Below, piece after piece: positions 1-8,199 of a stretch of 64,000 nt of DNA. Source of the stretch: Tenacibaculum singaporense (GTDB lineage: Bacteria; Bacteroidota; Bacteroidia; Flavobacteriales; Flavobacteriaceae); contig NZ_CP032548.1 of NCBI RefSeq assembly GCF_003867015.1, forward strand, positions 3,167,001 to 3,231,000, given 5' to 3'. Each line of letters begins with the position of its first letter. Position 1 is the stretch's first letter. The notes under the pieces were generated by a model. That model had not been told where the DNA came from. It was given only the letters and a program-made list of their open reading frames with translations, and made no database searches. The position numbers were made by a program, and so were the translations under genes.

Positions 1-638
1 TGTTCTAATTTAGCATCAATAAAATCTTCTGAGTCTGGATGATTAATAGACACCGACAACATCAATGCTCCTCTACGACCATCTTGCGCAACCTCTCGTG
101 TTGAGTTTGAATACCGCTCCATAAACGGGACAATCCCTGTAGATGTTAACGCTGAATTTTTCACGGGTGATCCTTTGGGTCTAATATGCGACAAATCATG
201 ACCTACACCACCTCTTCTTTTCATGAGCTGTACTTGCTCTTGATCTATTTTCATGATACCTCCGTAAGAATCTGAATCTCCTTCATTACCTATTACAAAA
301 CAATTAGAAAGTGATGCTATTTGAAACGGATTCCCTATTCCTGCCATCGGACTTCCTTGTGGTATTATATATTTAAAGTTTTTTATCACTTCAAATATTT
401 CCGATTCTGTTAGAGGATTGGCATACTTTTGTTCTATCCTTGCTATTTCTTTAGCAATCCTTTTATGCATGTCGTTTGGTGTACTTTCATAAATATTTCC
501 TTCAGAATCTTTTAAGGCATATTTATTTAACCAAACGCTTGCTGCCAAATCATCGTTGTTAAAATAAATAAGTGAAGCTTGTAATGCTTCGTCTCGTGTG
601 ACTACTTTTTTAGGTGTGCTGTGTGTTGTTGATTTCAT
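1..638 (-). CDS. nrdJ: Adenosylcobalamin-dependent ribonucleotide reductase (class II), N-terminal part
   Basis: Only the first 212 codons lie in the window; the gene runs off the left edge. The translation begins MKSTTHSTPKK and contains the class II reductase stretches MAGIGNPFQIASLSNCFV and MKRRGGVGHDLSHIRPKG, followed by STGIVPFMERYSNSTREV. The enzyme reduces ribonucleotides to deoxyribonucleotides in the cytoplasm using coenzyme B12 to generate a thiyl radical. The family assignment rests on these conserved core segments. The C-terminal half, including the redox cysteines, is not visible. The start is the first ATG after an AT-rich leader; about 180 bp separate it from purM downstream of its start. 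Confidence 0.9.
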   Translation of the reverse strand, partial: MKSTTHSTPKKVVTRDEALQASLIYFNNDDLAASVWLNKYALKDSEGNIYESTPNDMHKRIAKEIARIEQKYANPLTESEIFEVIKNFKYIIPQGSPMAGIGNPFQIASLSNCFVIGNEGDSDSYGGIMKIDQEQVQLMKRRGGVGHDLSHIRPKGSPVKNSALTSTGIVPFMERYSNSTREVAQDGRRGALMLSVSINHPDSEDFIDAKLE

Positions 639-816
639 TGTTTTACTGAGAATTTAGCGATTAATAAGACATTTATAAAACAACTCAAAAAAAACAACTT
701 AAAACATGATTAAAGTCATAAAGTCAACCAAAAAAAAATGTAAAAAACTAAAAATTAGCCTTTTACATTTTCACCAACATAAAAAAGTTGTTATTTTATT
801 TCTTTTTTAAGAAAAT

Positions 817-1995
817 TTAATACTCAAAAGTTCCGTATTCACTTTTGATAGTTAATCTCTTTTTATCAGAAGCTTCAACCCTACCAACTACTTGTGCATT
901 TACATTAAACGATTTTGAAATTTCGATAATCTCTTCTGCTACTTCAGGAGACACGTATAACTCCATTCTGTGTCCACAGTTAAATACCTGATACATTTCT
1001 TTCCAATCTGTTTTCGATTGTTCTTGTATCAATTTAAACAATGGTGGAATCGGGAACATATTATCTTTTACAATGTGTAAATTATCTACAAAATGTAAAA
1101 TTTTCGTTTGTGCACCTCCTGAACAGTGAATCATTCCGTGTACATCTTCCGAAGAGAATTTCGATAAAATCTCCTTGATAATTGGCGCATAGGTTCTCGT
1201 TGGTGACAACACTAACTTACCAGCGTCAATTGGTGAATCTGCTACTTCATCTGTTAATTTGGTATTTCCTGAATACACTAAATCTGATGGTACAGAAGCA
1301 TCAAAGCTTTCTGGATATTTTTCAGCTAAATATTTATGGAATACATCGTGACGTGCAGAAGTTAATCCGTTACTTCCCATACCTCCGTTATATTCTTTCT
1401 CGTAAGTAGCTTGTCCGAAAGATTCTAAACCAACAATAACATCTCCTTCTTGGATGTTTGCATTATCAATTACATCTGCTCTTTTCATACGAGCCGTTAC
1501 CGTAGAATCTACAATAATGGTACGTACTAAATCACCTACATCGGCAGTTTCTCCTCCAGTTGAATGAATGGTTACTCCAAACTCTTTTAATTCAGCAATC
1601 AACTCTTCTGTTCCATTAATAATTGCCGATAAAACTTCTCCTGGAATATTGCTTTTGTTACGACCAATAGTAGAAGACAACATAATATTATCGGTAGCCC
1701 CTACACACAATAAATCATCAATATTCATGATTAAAGCATCTTGAGCAATACCTTTCCATACAGAAATATCTCCTGTTTCTTTCCAATACATGTAAGCCAA
1801 AGAACTTTTAGTTCCTGCTCCATCAGCATGCATGATTAAACAGTAATCATCATCATTCGTTAAGTAATCTGGAACTATTTTACAGAAAGCCTTTGGAAAT
1901 AATCCTTTATCAATATTCTTGATAGCGTTGTGTACATCTTCTTTAGATGCCGATACTCCGCGTTGTGCGTAGCGTTTAGATACTTCGTTACTCAT
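817..1995 (-). CDS. purM: Phosphoribosylformylglycinamidine cyclo-ligase (AIR synthetase)
   Basis: The 392-residue product has the AIR synthetase ATP-grasp-like features: the N-terminal YAQRGVSASKEDV segment, LIMHADGAGTKSSLAY, the metal and nucleotide region IAQDALIMNIDDLLCVGA, and HSTGGETADVGDLVRT. It catalyses ATP-dependent closure of the imidazole ring in de novo purine synthesis in the cytoplasm. The length fits the Bacteroidota form of PurM, which is longer than the roughly 345-residue enterobacterial enzyme. It lies downstream of no obvious purine gene here, so it is probably a single-gene transcription unit. Confidence 0.93.
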   Translation of the reverse strand: MSNEVSKRYAQRGVSASKEDVHNAIKNIDKGLFPKAFCKIVPDYLTNDDDYCLIMHADGAGTKSSLAYMYWKETGDISVWKGIAQDALIMNIDDLLCVGATDNIMLSSTIGRNKSNIPGEVLSAIINGTEELIAELKEFGVTIHSTGGETADVGDLVRTIIVDSTVTARMKRADVIDNANIQEGDVIVGLESFGQATYEKEYNGGMGSNGLTSARHDVFHKYLAEKYPESFDASVPSDLVYSGNTKLTDEVADSPIDAGKLVLSPTRTYAPIIKEILSKFSSEDVHGMIHCSGGAQTKILHFVDNLHIVKDNMFPIPPLFKLIQEQSKTDWKEMYQVFNCGHRMELYVSPEVAEEIIEISKSFNVNAQVVGRVEASDKKRLTIKSEYGTFEY

Positions 1996-2042
1996 GTGTT
2001 GTGTTGTTGTTGCCGCGAAATTACTTTAAAAACAGTAAACTA

Positions 2043-2537
2043 TCAAAGTAATTGTTGTTTTTTACTTCGTCTTTCATACAAAACGGTATCTCTCCATACC
2101 CCATCTAACTGAGCTATTTTTTCTCGGTACCCTATCCTTCGAAAACCGTATTTAAGATGTAACTTAACACTTGCTTCGTTTTCGGGAAATAAACTTGAAT
2201 ACAAAGTCCAAATACCATTTTCTTCTGAAGATTTTATAACAGCCTCCATCAATAAACTTCCTATTCCTTTCCCTACCACTCCTTGTTTCACATATACACT
2301 TACTTCTGCCACTCCTCTATATTCAAATCTTGTTGATACTGGAGCTATAGCACACCAACCTACTACTTCATTTACTTCCACAGCAATAAACCTAGAGTGT
2401 TGATGATGTGACGCATTCCATTCTTCCCATGTGGGAGTTTCTGTTCTAAAAGTAGCATTTTTGGTCTGGATTCCTTCTCTGTAGATTTCGGATATCTCAC
2501 TCCAATGTTCTTTCGTAGCTTTTTCAATTCGAATCAT
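2043..2537 (-). CDS. GNAT N-acetyltransferase, phosphinothricin/methionine-sulfone acetyltransferase type
   Basis: A 164-residue single-domain GNAT protein. It starts MIRIEKATKEHWSEISEIYREGIQTKNATFRTE, typical of the Pat/MddA/YncA branch, and has the acetyl-CoA binding motif A region VYVKQGVVGKGIGSLLMEAV around residue 90. The final part FPENEASVKLHLKYGFRRIGYREKI is the usual motif B of this branch. Family members acetylate small amines such as L-methionine sulfoximine or sulfone analogues; the true substrate cannot be read from sequence. Its position next to a glutamine synthetase is notable because glutamine synthetase inhibitors are classic substrates of this family, but that link is only a guess. 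Confidence 0.85.
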   Translation of the reverse strand: MIRIEKATKEHWSEISEIYREGIQTKNATFRTETPTWEEWNASHHQHSRFIAVEVNEVVGWCAIAPVSTRFEYRGVAEVSVYVKQGVVGKGIGSLLMEAVIKSSEENGIWTLYSSLFPENEASVKLHLKYGFRRIGYREKIAQLDGVWRDTVLYERRSKKQQLL

Positions 2538-2560
2538 GACGAATCAATTTACATCTAGTT

Positions 2561-4741
2561 TTACCTTGTAAATAAAAGCTCTCTGTACTTAGTTAATGGC
2601 CACAAATTATCATCAACCATTAATTCTAACTTATCGCAGTGATAACGAATTTCGTCAAAATAAGGTTTTACCTTATTACAATACGCATCTGCATTTTTTT
2701 GCCCTTCTAGCTTATTGGCTTTTTTACGTTCTTCAATCATATCTTCTATTTTAGAATTGATTTCAGCAATATGATTGGATATTTTCTGGATTAAATCAAT
2801 TTGTTCGTTAGCGTATTTCTCAAAATTATTTCCAAAAATCTCTTTCAGTCCTCTTACATTTTCTATCAACGTATTTTGGTATTGAATGGCTATCGGTATC
2901 ACATGATTTCTTGCAATGTCACCTAGCACTCTACTTTCTATTTGTATTTTCTTTGAGTATTCTTCCAACTCGATTTCATGACGAGCCTCTACCTCAACTT
3001 TATTCATCACTCCCATTTCTTCAAAAAGTAAAATCGCCTTTTTAGAAACTTTTACTTTTAAAGCTTCTGGAGTTGTTTTGTTATTAGACAATCCTCTTTT
3101 CTTTGCCTCCTTTTCCCAAGCTTCTCCGTATCCGTCTCCTTCAAATCGGATATTCTTTGATGCTTTAATATATTCTCTCAATACATTAAAAATAGCCTCG
3201 TCTTTTTTAAGCTTTTTTGTATCAATTAACTTATCTACTTCCCCTTTAAACTCATTTAATTGTTTGGCAATAATAGTATTCAGTACGGTCATAGGTCCTG
3301 CACAGTTAGACCATGAGCCTACCGCACGTAACTCAAACTTATTTCCTGTAAAAGCAAAAGGTGAAGTTCTATTTCTATCTGTGTTATCTAATAAAATTTC
3401 AGGAATCTTCCCAACAATGTTTAATTTTAAATCTGTTTTTTCTTCTGGTGATAATTTTCCTTTTGTTACATTTTCTAATTCATCTAATACCGATGATAAT
3501 TGTGAACCTATAAAAACTGATATAATTGCTGGCGGTGCTTCATTTGCCCCTAAACGATGATCGTTACTAGCGCTTGCTATCGATGCTCTGATTAATTCTT
3601 CGTAATCATGAACTGCTTTGATAGTATTCACAAAAAAGGTTAAGAATTGTAAATTTTTCATCGGAGTTTTGCCTGGACTCAATAAATTAACTCCCGTATT
3701 AGTAGACAAACTCCAATTATTATGCTTTCCCGAACCATTGATTCCTGCAAATGGTTTTTCATGAAATAATACTTTGAATTTATGTCTTTGTGATACTTTT
3801 TCCATCACATCCATTAATAATGAATTATGATCTACCGCTAAGTTTGCTTCTTCAAAAATTGGCGCTAACTCAAACTGATTTGGTGCTACCTCGTTATGTC
3901 GTGTTTTAACAGGCACTCCTAACAACATACATTCGTGTTCTAAATCGCGCATAAAATTTAACACTCTTGTTGGTATTGATCCAAAATAATGATCATCCAA
4001 TTGTTGTCCTTTTGCTGGAGCATGCCCTAACAATGCCCTTCCTGTCATCATTATATCTGGGCGAGCATTTGCTAAAGCCGTATCAATTAAAAAATACTCT
4101 TGCTCCCAACCTAAGGTTGCATTTACTTTACTTACAGTCTTATCAAAATATTTACAAACTGCTGTAGCCGCTGTATCAACTGCTTGTAATGCCCTTAATA
4201 ATGGTGCTTTATTATCTAATGCTTCACCTGTATATGCTACAAAAACTGTTGGGATACATAAAGTTGTACCATAAATAAACGCTGGAGATGTTGGATCCCA
4301 GGCGGTATATCCGCGTGCTTCAAACGTATTTCTAATCCCTCCATGCGGAAAACTAGAAGCATCTGGCTCTTGTTGTACTAGTTGACCTCCGTCAAATTTT
4401 TCCATTGCTCCTCCATCAACAGTTTCAAAAAAGGCATCGTGTTTTTCTGCCGTAGATCCCGTTAAAGGTTGAAACCAGTGTGTATAATGAGTAGCTCCTT
4501 TAGATAATGCCCAATCTTTCATACTCACTGCAATCTGATCAGCAGTTTTTCTATCAATCTTAGTTCCAAACTCAATAGCATCCATTACACTTTTGTATGC
4601 TTCTTTGGTCATATATTGACGCATAGCTTGCTCGTTAAAGACATTTTTACCAAACAATTCTGAACGACGTTCTTTTTCTTCTACTACAACAGTTTTTCTA
4701 TGTAAAACCTCTTGTAATGCACTGAATCTTAAAGTTGACAT
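2561..4741 (-). CDS. glnN: Glutamine synthetase type III
   Basis: About 726 residues, the size of GSIII rather than GSI (about 470) or GSII (about 340). Diagnostic segments are VTVG-like catalytic strands LGWEQEYFLIDT, the ammonium and glutamate site KTRHNEVAPNQFELAPIFEEAN, the ATP loop FHEKPFAGINGSGKHNNWSL, and RTSPFAFTGNKFELRAVGS. I chose the ATG at 4741 (MSTLRFSAL) over an upstream ATG because GSIII proteins of this group begin this way. The enzyme condenses glutamate and ammonia in the cytoplasm. It is divergent from a GSII gene, with a 185-bp shared regulatory gap. Confidence 0.95.
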   Translation of the reverse strand: MSTLRFSALQEVLHRKTVVVEEKERRSELFGKNVFNEQAMRQYMTKEAYKSVMDAIEFGTKIDRKTADQIAVSMKDWALSKGATHYTHWFQPLTGSTAEKHDAFFETVDGGAMEKFDGGQLVQQEPDASSFPHGGIRNTFEARGYTAWDPTSPAFIYGTTLCIPTVFVAYTGEALDNKAPLLRALQAVDTAATAVCKYFDKTVSKVNATLGWEQEYFLIDTALANARPDIMMTGRALLGHAPAKGQQLDDHYFGSIPTRVLNFMRDLEHECMLLGVPVKTRHNEVAPNQFELAPIFEEANLAVDHNSLLMDVMEKVSQRHKFKVLFHEKPFAGINGSGKHNNWSLSTNTGVNLLSPGKTPMKNLQFLTFFVNTIKAVHDYEELIRASIASASNDHRLGANEAPPAIISVFIGSQLSSVLDELENVTKGKLSPEEKTDLKLNIVGKIPEILLDNTDRNRTSPFAFTGNKFELRAVGSWSNCAGPMTVLNTIIAKQLNEFKGEVDKLIDTKKLKKDEAIFNVLREYIKASKNIRFEGDGYGEAWEKEAKKRGLSNNKTTPEALKVKVSKKAILLFEEMGVMNKVEVEARHEIELEEYSKKIQIESRVLGDIARNHVIPIAIQYQNTLIENVRGLKEIFGNNFEKYANEQIDLIQKISNHIAEINSKIEDMIEERKKANKLEGQKNADAYCNKVKPYFDEIRYHCDKLELMVDDNLWPLTKYRELLFTR

Positions 4742-4790
4742 ATAACAAAATATTAAATTAGACACTCAAAAATACATTTTTAAATCAAAT

Positions 4791-4810
4791 ACCCCTAAAA
4801 AAATAGGGGT
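4791..4810. promoter_or_regulatory. Inverted repeat between divergent glutamine synthetase genes
   Basis: ACCCCTA and TAGGGGT form a perfect 7-bp inverted repeat around a six-A loop, in the gap between the GSIII start (4741) and the GSII start (4926). It could be an operator shared by both genes. A bidirectional terminator-like hairpin is less likely because it sits upstream of both genes. No known regulator site is recognised. Confidence 0.4.
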
Positions 4811-4925
4811 TAAATTATTTTAAAGTTAATTTTAAATAAAAATACCCTTAAAAATTTTGCCCTTTAACAAAAAATACTCAATTTTGCTTCGTAATTAACT
4901 CGATAACAACACAAAAACAAAAATC

Positions 4926-5936
4926 ATGAGTAAATCAAAATTAGAATACATTTGGTTAGATGGTCATGAACCAACTCAAAACATGCGTAGTAAAACTAAA
5001 GTTGAAGAAAATTTTAGTGGTGAATTAAAAGACTGTCCTATGTGGTCTTTTGATGGAAGTTCTACAGAACAAGCTTCTGGAGGTGCGTCTGACTGTTTAC
5101 TTAAGCCTGTTGCTATTTATCCTGACCCTACTAGAAAAAATGGATTCTTAGTAATGTCTGAAGTTTTAAATGCTGATGGTACTCCACATGCTTCTAATGC
5201 ACGTGCTAAAATTGACGATAACGATAATGATTTTTGGTTTGGTTTTGAGCAAGAGTATTTCTTAATGGATACTAAAACTGATTTACCTTTAGGATTCCCA
5301 CGTGGTGGATTTCCTGGACCTCAAGGAAAATACTACTGTTCTGTAGGTGGACGATACACTTGGGGAAGAGATTTTGTTGAGGAGCATGCTGACTTATGTA
5401 TTGAAGCTGGTTTAAACTTTGAAGGAATTAATCAAGAAGTTGCTCCAGGACAATGGGAGTTCCAATTATTTGCTAAAGGTGCTAAAAAAGCAGGTGATGA
5501 AATTTGGGTTGCTCGTTATTTACTAGATCGTTTAACTGAAAAATATGGGTACTATATTGAGTATCACCCAAAACCAGTAAAAGGAGATTGGAATGGTTCT
5601 GGTATGCACGCAAACTTCTCTAACACTACATTAAGAACTTGTGGTTCTCAAGAGACTTACGAAAAAATTTGTGAAGCTTTTAGACCTGTTACAGAAGAAC
5701 ATATTGATGTATATGGAGCTAATAATGACGAGCGTTTAACTGGTTTACATGAAACTGCTCACGTATCTGACTTTAGTTATGGAGTTTCAGACAGAGGTGC
5801 TTCAATTCGTATTCCAATTATCACAGTTGAAAAAGGCTGGAAAGGTTGGTTAGAAGACAGAAGACCTGCTTCAAACGCTGATCCATACAAAGTAGCTGGA
5901 AGAATTATAGAAACCGTAAAAGGTGCCAACATATAA
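4926..5936 (+). CDS. glnII: Glutamine synthetase type II (eukaryotic-like)
   Basis: The 336-residue protein has the short GSII architecture: beta-grasp N domain with CPMWSFDGSSTEQASG, then the catalytic domain with FWFGFEQEYFLMD, GLNFEGINQEVAPGQWEFQ, and WNGSGMHANFSN. GSII enzymes make glutamine from glutamate and ammonia and are common in Bacteroidota alongside GSIII. A second, unrelated-length glutamine synthetase is divergent from it, so nitrogen supply probably decides which is expressed. A rho-independent terminator follows the stop codon within 25 bp, so the gene is transcribed alone. Confidence 0.95.
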   Translation: MSKSKLEYIWLDGHEPTQNMRSKTKVEENFSGELKDCPMWSFDGSSTEQASGGASDCLLKPVAIYPDPTRKNGFLVMSEVLNADGTPHASNARAKIDDNDNDFWFGFEQEYFLMDTKTDLPLGFPRGGFPGPQGKYYCSVGGRYTWGRDFVEEHADLCIEAGLNFEGINQEVAPGQWEFQLFAKGAKKAGDEIWVARYLLDRLTEKYGYYIEYHPKPVKGDWNGSGMHANFSNTTLRTCGSQETYEKICEAFRPVTEEHIDVYGANNDERLTGLHETAHVSDFSYGVSDRGASIRIPIITVEKGWKGWLEDRRPASNADPYKVAGRIIETVKGANI

Positions 5937-5960
5937 TTAACAAACACAACAACACAACTA

Positions 5961-5988
5961 AAAAAGCCGTAAAATTGCGGCTTTTTTT
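5961..5988 (+). terminator. Rho-independent terminator after GSII
   Basis: AAGCCG and CGGCTT pair around an 8-base loop and are followed by a run of seven T. It lies just after the GSII stop codon and faces the converging exchanger gene, whose transcript it may also end since an A run precedes the stem. Confidence 0.85.
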
Positions 5989-6008
5989 ATTTTATGACTA
6001 ATTCGTTT

Positions 6009-6950
6009 TTACGAAATTGTTAAATAGATAAAAGTTGTATACGTTCCTAACAAAATAATTCCATCTCTCCAACCTAAACGTAATCCTTTTGGAATAAATA
6101 CTAAAGGTAATATGGCAAACGAAATTCCTAACATCCAATAAATATCATTATTAATCAAACTATAGGCGTCTGGTTTTACCTGAACAGGCGTAATCATTGC
6201 TGTAATACCTAAAACGGCTAAAATATTAAACACATTAGACCCTACAAGGTTTCCTAACGAGATGGCTTTTTCTTTCTTTAACACCGCAATAATTGATGCA
6301 GCCAATTCTGGAACACTTGTTCCTACTGACACTACAGTTACTCCAATTATAGCATCACTAACACCTAAGTTCTTCGCTAAAGTTACCGAACCATTAATTA
6401 ACAATTCTGAGCCTCCCCATAAACCAACTCCTCCTACTGCTAAAAACAATGCTATTTTGTATAAGGGCAATTCTTCATCATCTTCAGGCATTTCATCAAC
6501 AACAGCTTGCTTTTGAAAACGTAATAAATAGATTAAAAACACTACTAACATTCCAAACAAGATAGCTCCTTCATAAAACTGAATTGTTTTATCATTTACT
6601 ATAAAAAAGTACAATAGTACTGAAGCAATCATCATTACTGGCCAATCAGTCTTATAAAAACTTTTTTCCACATCAATTGAGGATAGAACCACTGTTATAC
6701 CTAATACTAAACCTAGGTTTGCAATATTAGACCCAATAACATTTCCCACTGCTAATCCTGTAGCTCCGTCTAAAGCAGATTTTACACTTACAATTAACTC
6801 TGGTGCCGATGTTGCAAACGACACTACTGTCATACCTATTACTATTTTTGGTATATGTAGTTTAAGTGACAAACCTACCGCTGCTTTTAACAGCCAATTT
6901 CCTCCTAAAACCAACAATGTTAAACCAATAATAATATATAGAATGCTCAT
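6009..6950 (-). CDS. Calcium/sodium antiporter (CaCA family, YrbG-like)
   Basis: About 313 residues with ten hydrophobic segments and the two inverted alpha repeats of the cation/Ca2+ exchanger superfamily: GMTVVSFATSAPELIVS with GNVIGSNIANLGLVLG in the first half, and GVTVVSVGTSVPELAAS with GNLVGSNVFNILAVLG in the second. The PEL glutamates and GSN asparagines are the ion-binding residues. The acidic loop DEMPEDDEELP lies between the halves. It exchanges Na+ for Ca2+ across the inner membrane. I chose the ATG at 6950 (MSILYIIIG) because an upstream in-frame ATG would add a hydrophobic tail not usual for the family. Confidence 0.9.
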   Translation of the reverse strand: MSILYIIIGLTLLVLGGNWLLKAAVGLSLKLHIPKIVIGMTVVSFATSAPELIVSVKSALDGATGLAVGNVIGSNIANLGLVLGITVVLSSIDVEKSFYKTDWPVMMIASVLLYFFIVNDKTIQFYEGAILFGMLVVFLIYLLRFQKQAVVDEMPEDDEELPLYKIALFLAVGGVGLWGGSELLINGSVTLAKNLGVSDAIIGVTVVSVGTSVPELAASIIAVLKKEKAISLGNLVGSNVFNILAVLGITAMITPVQVKPDAYSLINNDIYWMLGISFAILPLVFIPKGLRLGWRDGIILLGTYTTFIYLTIS

Positions 6951-7036
6951 AAAATATTTTTTGGCGAAGATAAGGTTTTTACCAAGCAAAAATGAAAACA
7001 AATTCAAGCTCCTGAACCAATAAAACCTTAATTAAG

Positions 7037-8110
7037 TTACCTCTTTAACTTCTTACGTTTTGAACTATAAACTTTAAAGCCTGTTATCAATAACACCAAA
7101 GGCATAAAACCAGAAATAAATACTAAAAACCTACCCAATACTCCTACTATTTCTCCTATATGTATTGGATAAAATTGTGCAGCTATTCGATTGTTATTGG
7201 AATCGAAATCAAAACTTGATAGTGTTCGTAATTTACCTTGCTGATTTAACTCCATTTCTTTTGTCTTTCTAAACCCTGCTTTAATAAATCGATCTTTTAT
7301 GTACCGAAGTCTATATACCCCTAAGCTATCTTTCGGGTAATAAATAGCTCTTAAAGCATATTTCCCATCAGTTTGTAGAACTGCTTCTTCTAATGAAAAT
7401 ATCTTTTCTTGCTTTGCTTCTTCATCCAATACAGTTTTATCTGAACTATTGAATATAGATAAAGCAGATTTATAGGTTTTATAATAAGTGAAGTAGCCCC
7501 CTGTAAAGGCTATTACTAGCAAAGGCAGCAAAAAATAAATTCCGAATACTTTATGTAGATTGAAGTAAAATCGTTTCTTTTTGGGTTTCCACTTCATCGT
7601 AAATCCTTTTGACAGGTTGTTTTTATATATTTTCCACCACATATAAAACCCTGTTGTCAACAAGAAGAAACAGAACAATAAAGCACTAGTACCTATAACA
7701 TACTTACCAATTGTAGGCATTCCTAACGTACGGTGTAACTTCAGGAGGGTTTCAAAAAACTGTATTGACACCGATTTTTCACCTAACAAAACTCTTGTTT
7801 TCGGGTGATAATACAATGTTTTACCGTTTTTATAATTTATTGAAATCGTTTGCTGCTCTCTGTAAGGCAAAAAAACTTTATTTACTTCTCCCTTGTTCTG
7901 TGTAGCTAAAAAATAAGCAGAGCTTAAAATTGTCTTTTCGTTTATTTTAGAAAAATCTTCAACCTTTAATAATTTCGAATTCAGCATTGAAGTTATTTCT
8001 GGTTGCCAAACATACAATGCTCCCGTTAAACCAGAAAAAGAAGCAATAACCCCACAGCTAAGACCTAACCATAGGTGTATTTTCCAAATTATTTTATGTA
8101 TATGCTGCAA
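7037..8110 (-). CDS. PepSY-associated TM helix protein (iron-uptake-associated)
   Basis: 357 residues, starting with the typical IHKIIWKIHLWLGLSCGVIASFSGLTGALYVW segment, in which histidines precede the first membrane helix. Further helices lie near residues 140-165, 190-215 and 325-345, with PepSY-like extracytoplasmic parts between. Family members sit in the inner membrane beside TonB-dependent siderophore receptors and are thought to reduce or process imported iron chelates. Here the gene lies directly downstream of such a receptor, 90 bp away, supporting an iron-uptake role. Substrate and redox cofactor are not readable. Confidence 0.85.
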   Translation of the reverse strand: MQHIHKIIWKIHLWLGLSCGVIASFSGLTGALYVWQPEITSMLNSKLLKVEDFSKINEKTILSSAYFLATQNKGEVNKVFLPYREQQTISINYKNGKTLYYHPKTRVLLGEKSVSIQFFETLLKLHRTLGMPTIGKYVIGTSALLFCFFLLTTGFYMWWKIYKNNLSKGFTMKWKPKKKRFYFNLHKVFGIYFLLPLLVIAFTGGYFTYYKTYKSALSIFNSSDKTVLDEEAKQEKIFSLEEAVLQTDGKYALRAIYYPKDSLGVYRLRYIKDRFIKAGFRKTKEMELNQQGKLRTLSSFDFDSNNNRIAAQFYPIHIGEIVGVLGRFLVFISGFMPLVLLITGFKVYSSKRKKLKR

Positions 8111-8130
8111 TTGGTATCTCCTATTTTTAA

Positions 8131-8164
8131 AACCCAGAACCTATAATTTAATAGGCACTGGGTT
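8131..8164. terminator. Hairpin between receptor and PepSY genes
   Basis: AACCCAG and CTGGGTT pair, with an inner CCTAT and ATAGG pair, giving a two-part stem. On the minus strand it is followed by TTAAAAATAG, a weak U tract. It may terminate or attenuate the receptor transcript. A TACATTTG box at 8175-8182 on the minus strand would place the hairpin at the 5' end of a PepSY mRNA instead. Confidence 0.5.
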
Positions 8165-8199
8165 CTTAATTTTGCAAATGTAAGATGTTGTTTATTATT

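Noticed and set aside
3078..3560. A 160-residue plus-strand frame opposite GSIII
   Set aside because: Antisense shadow of a highly conserved gene; no start context or family.
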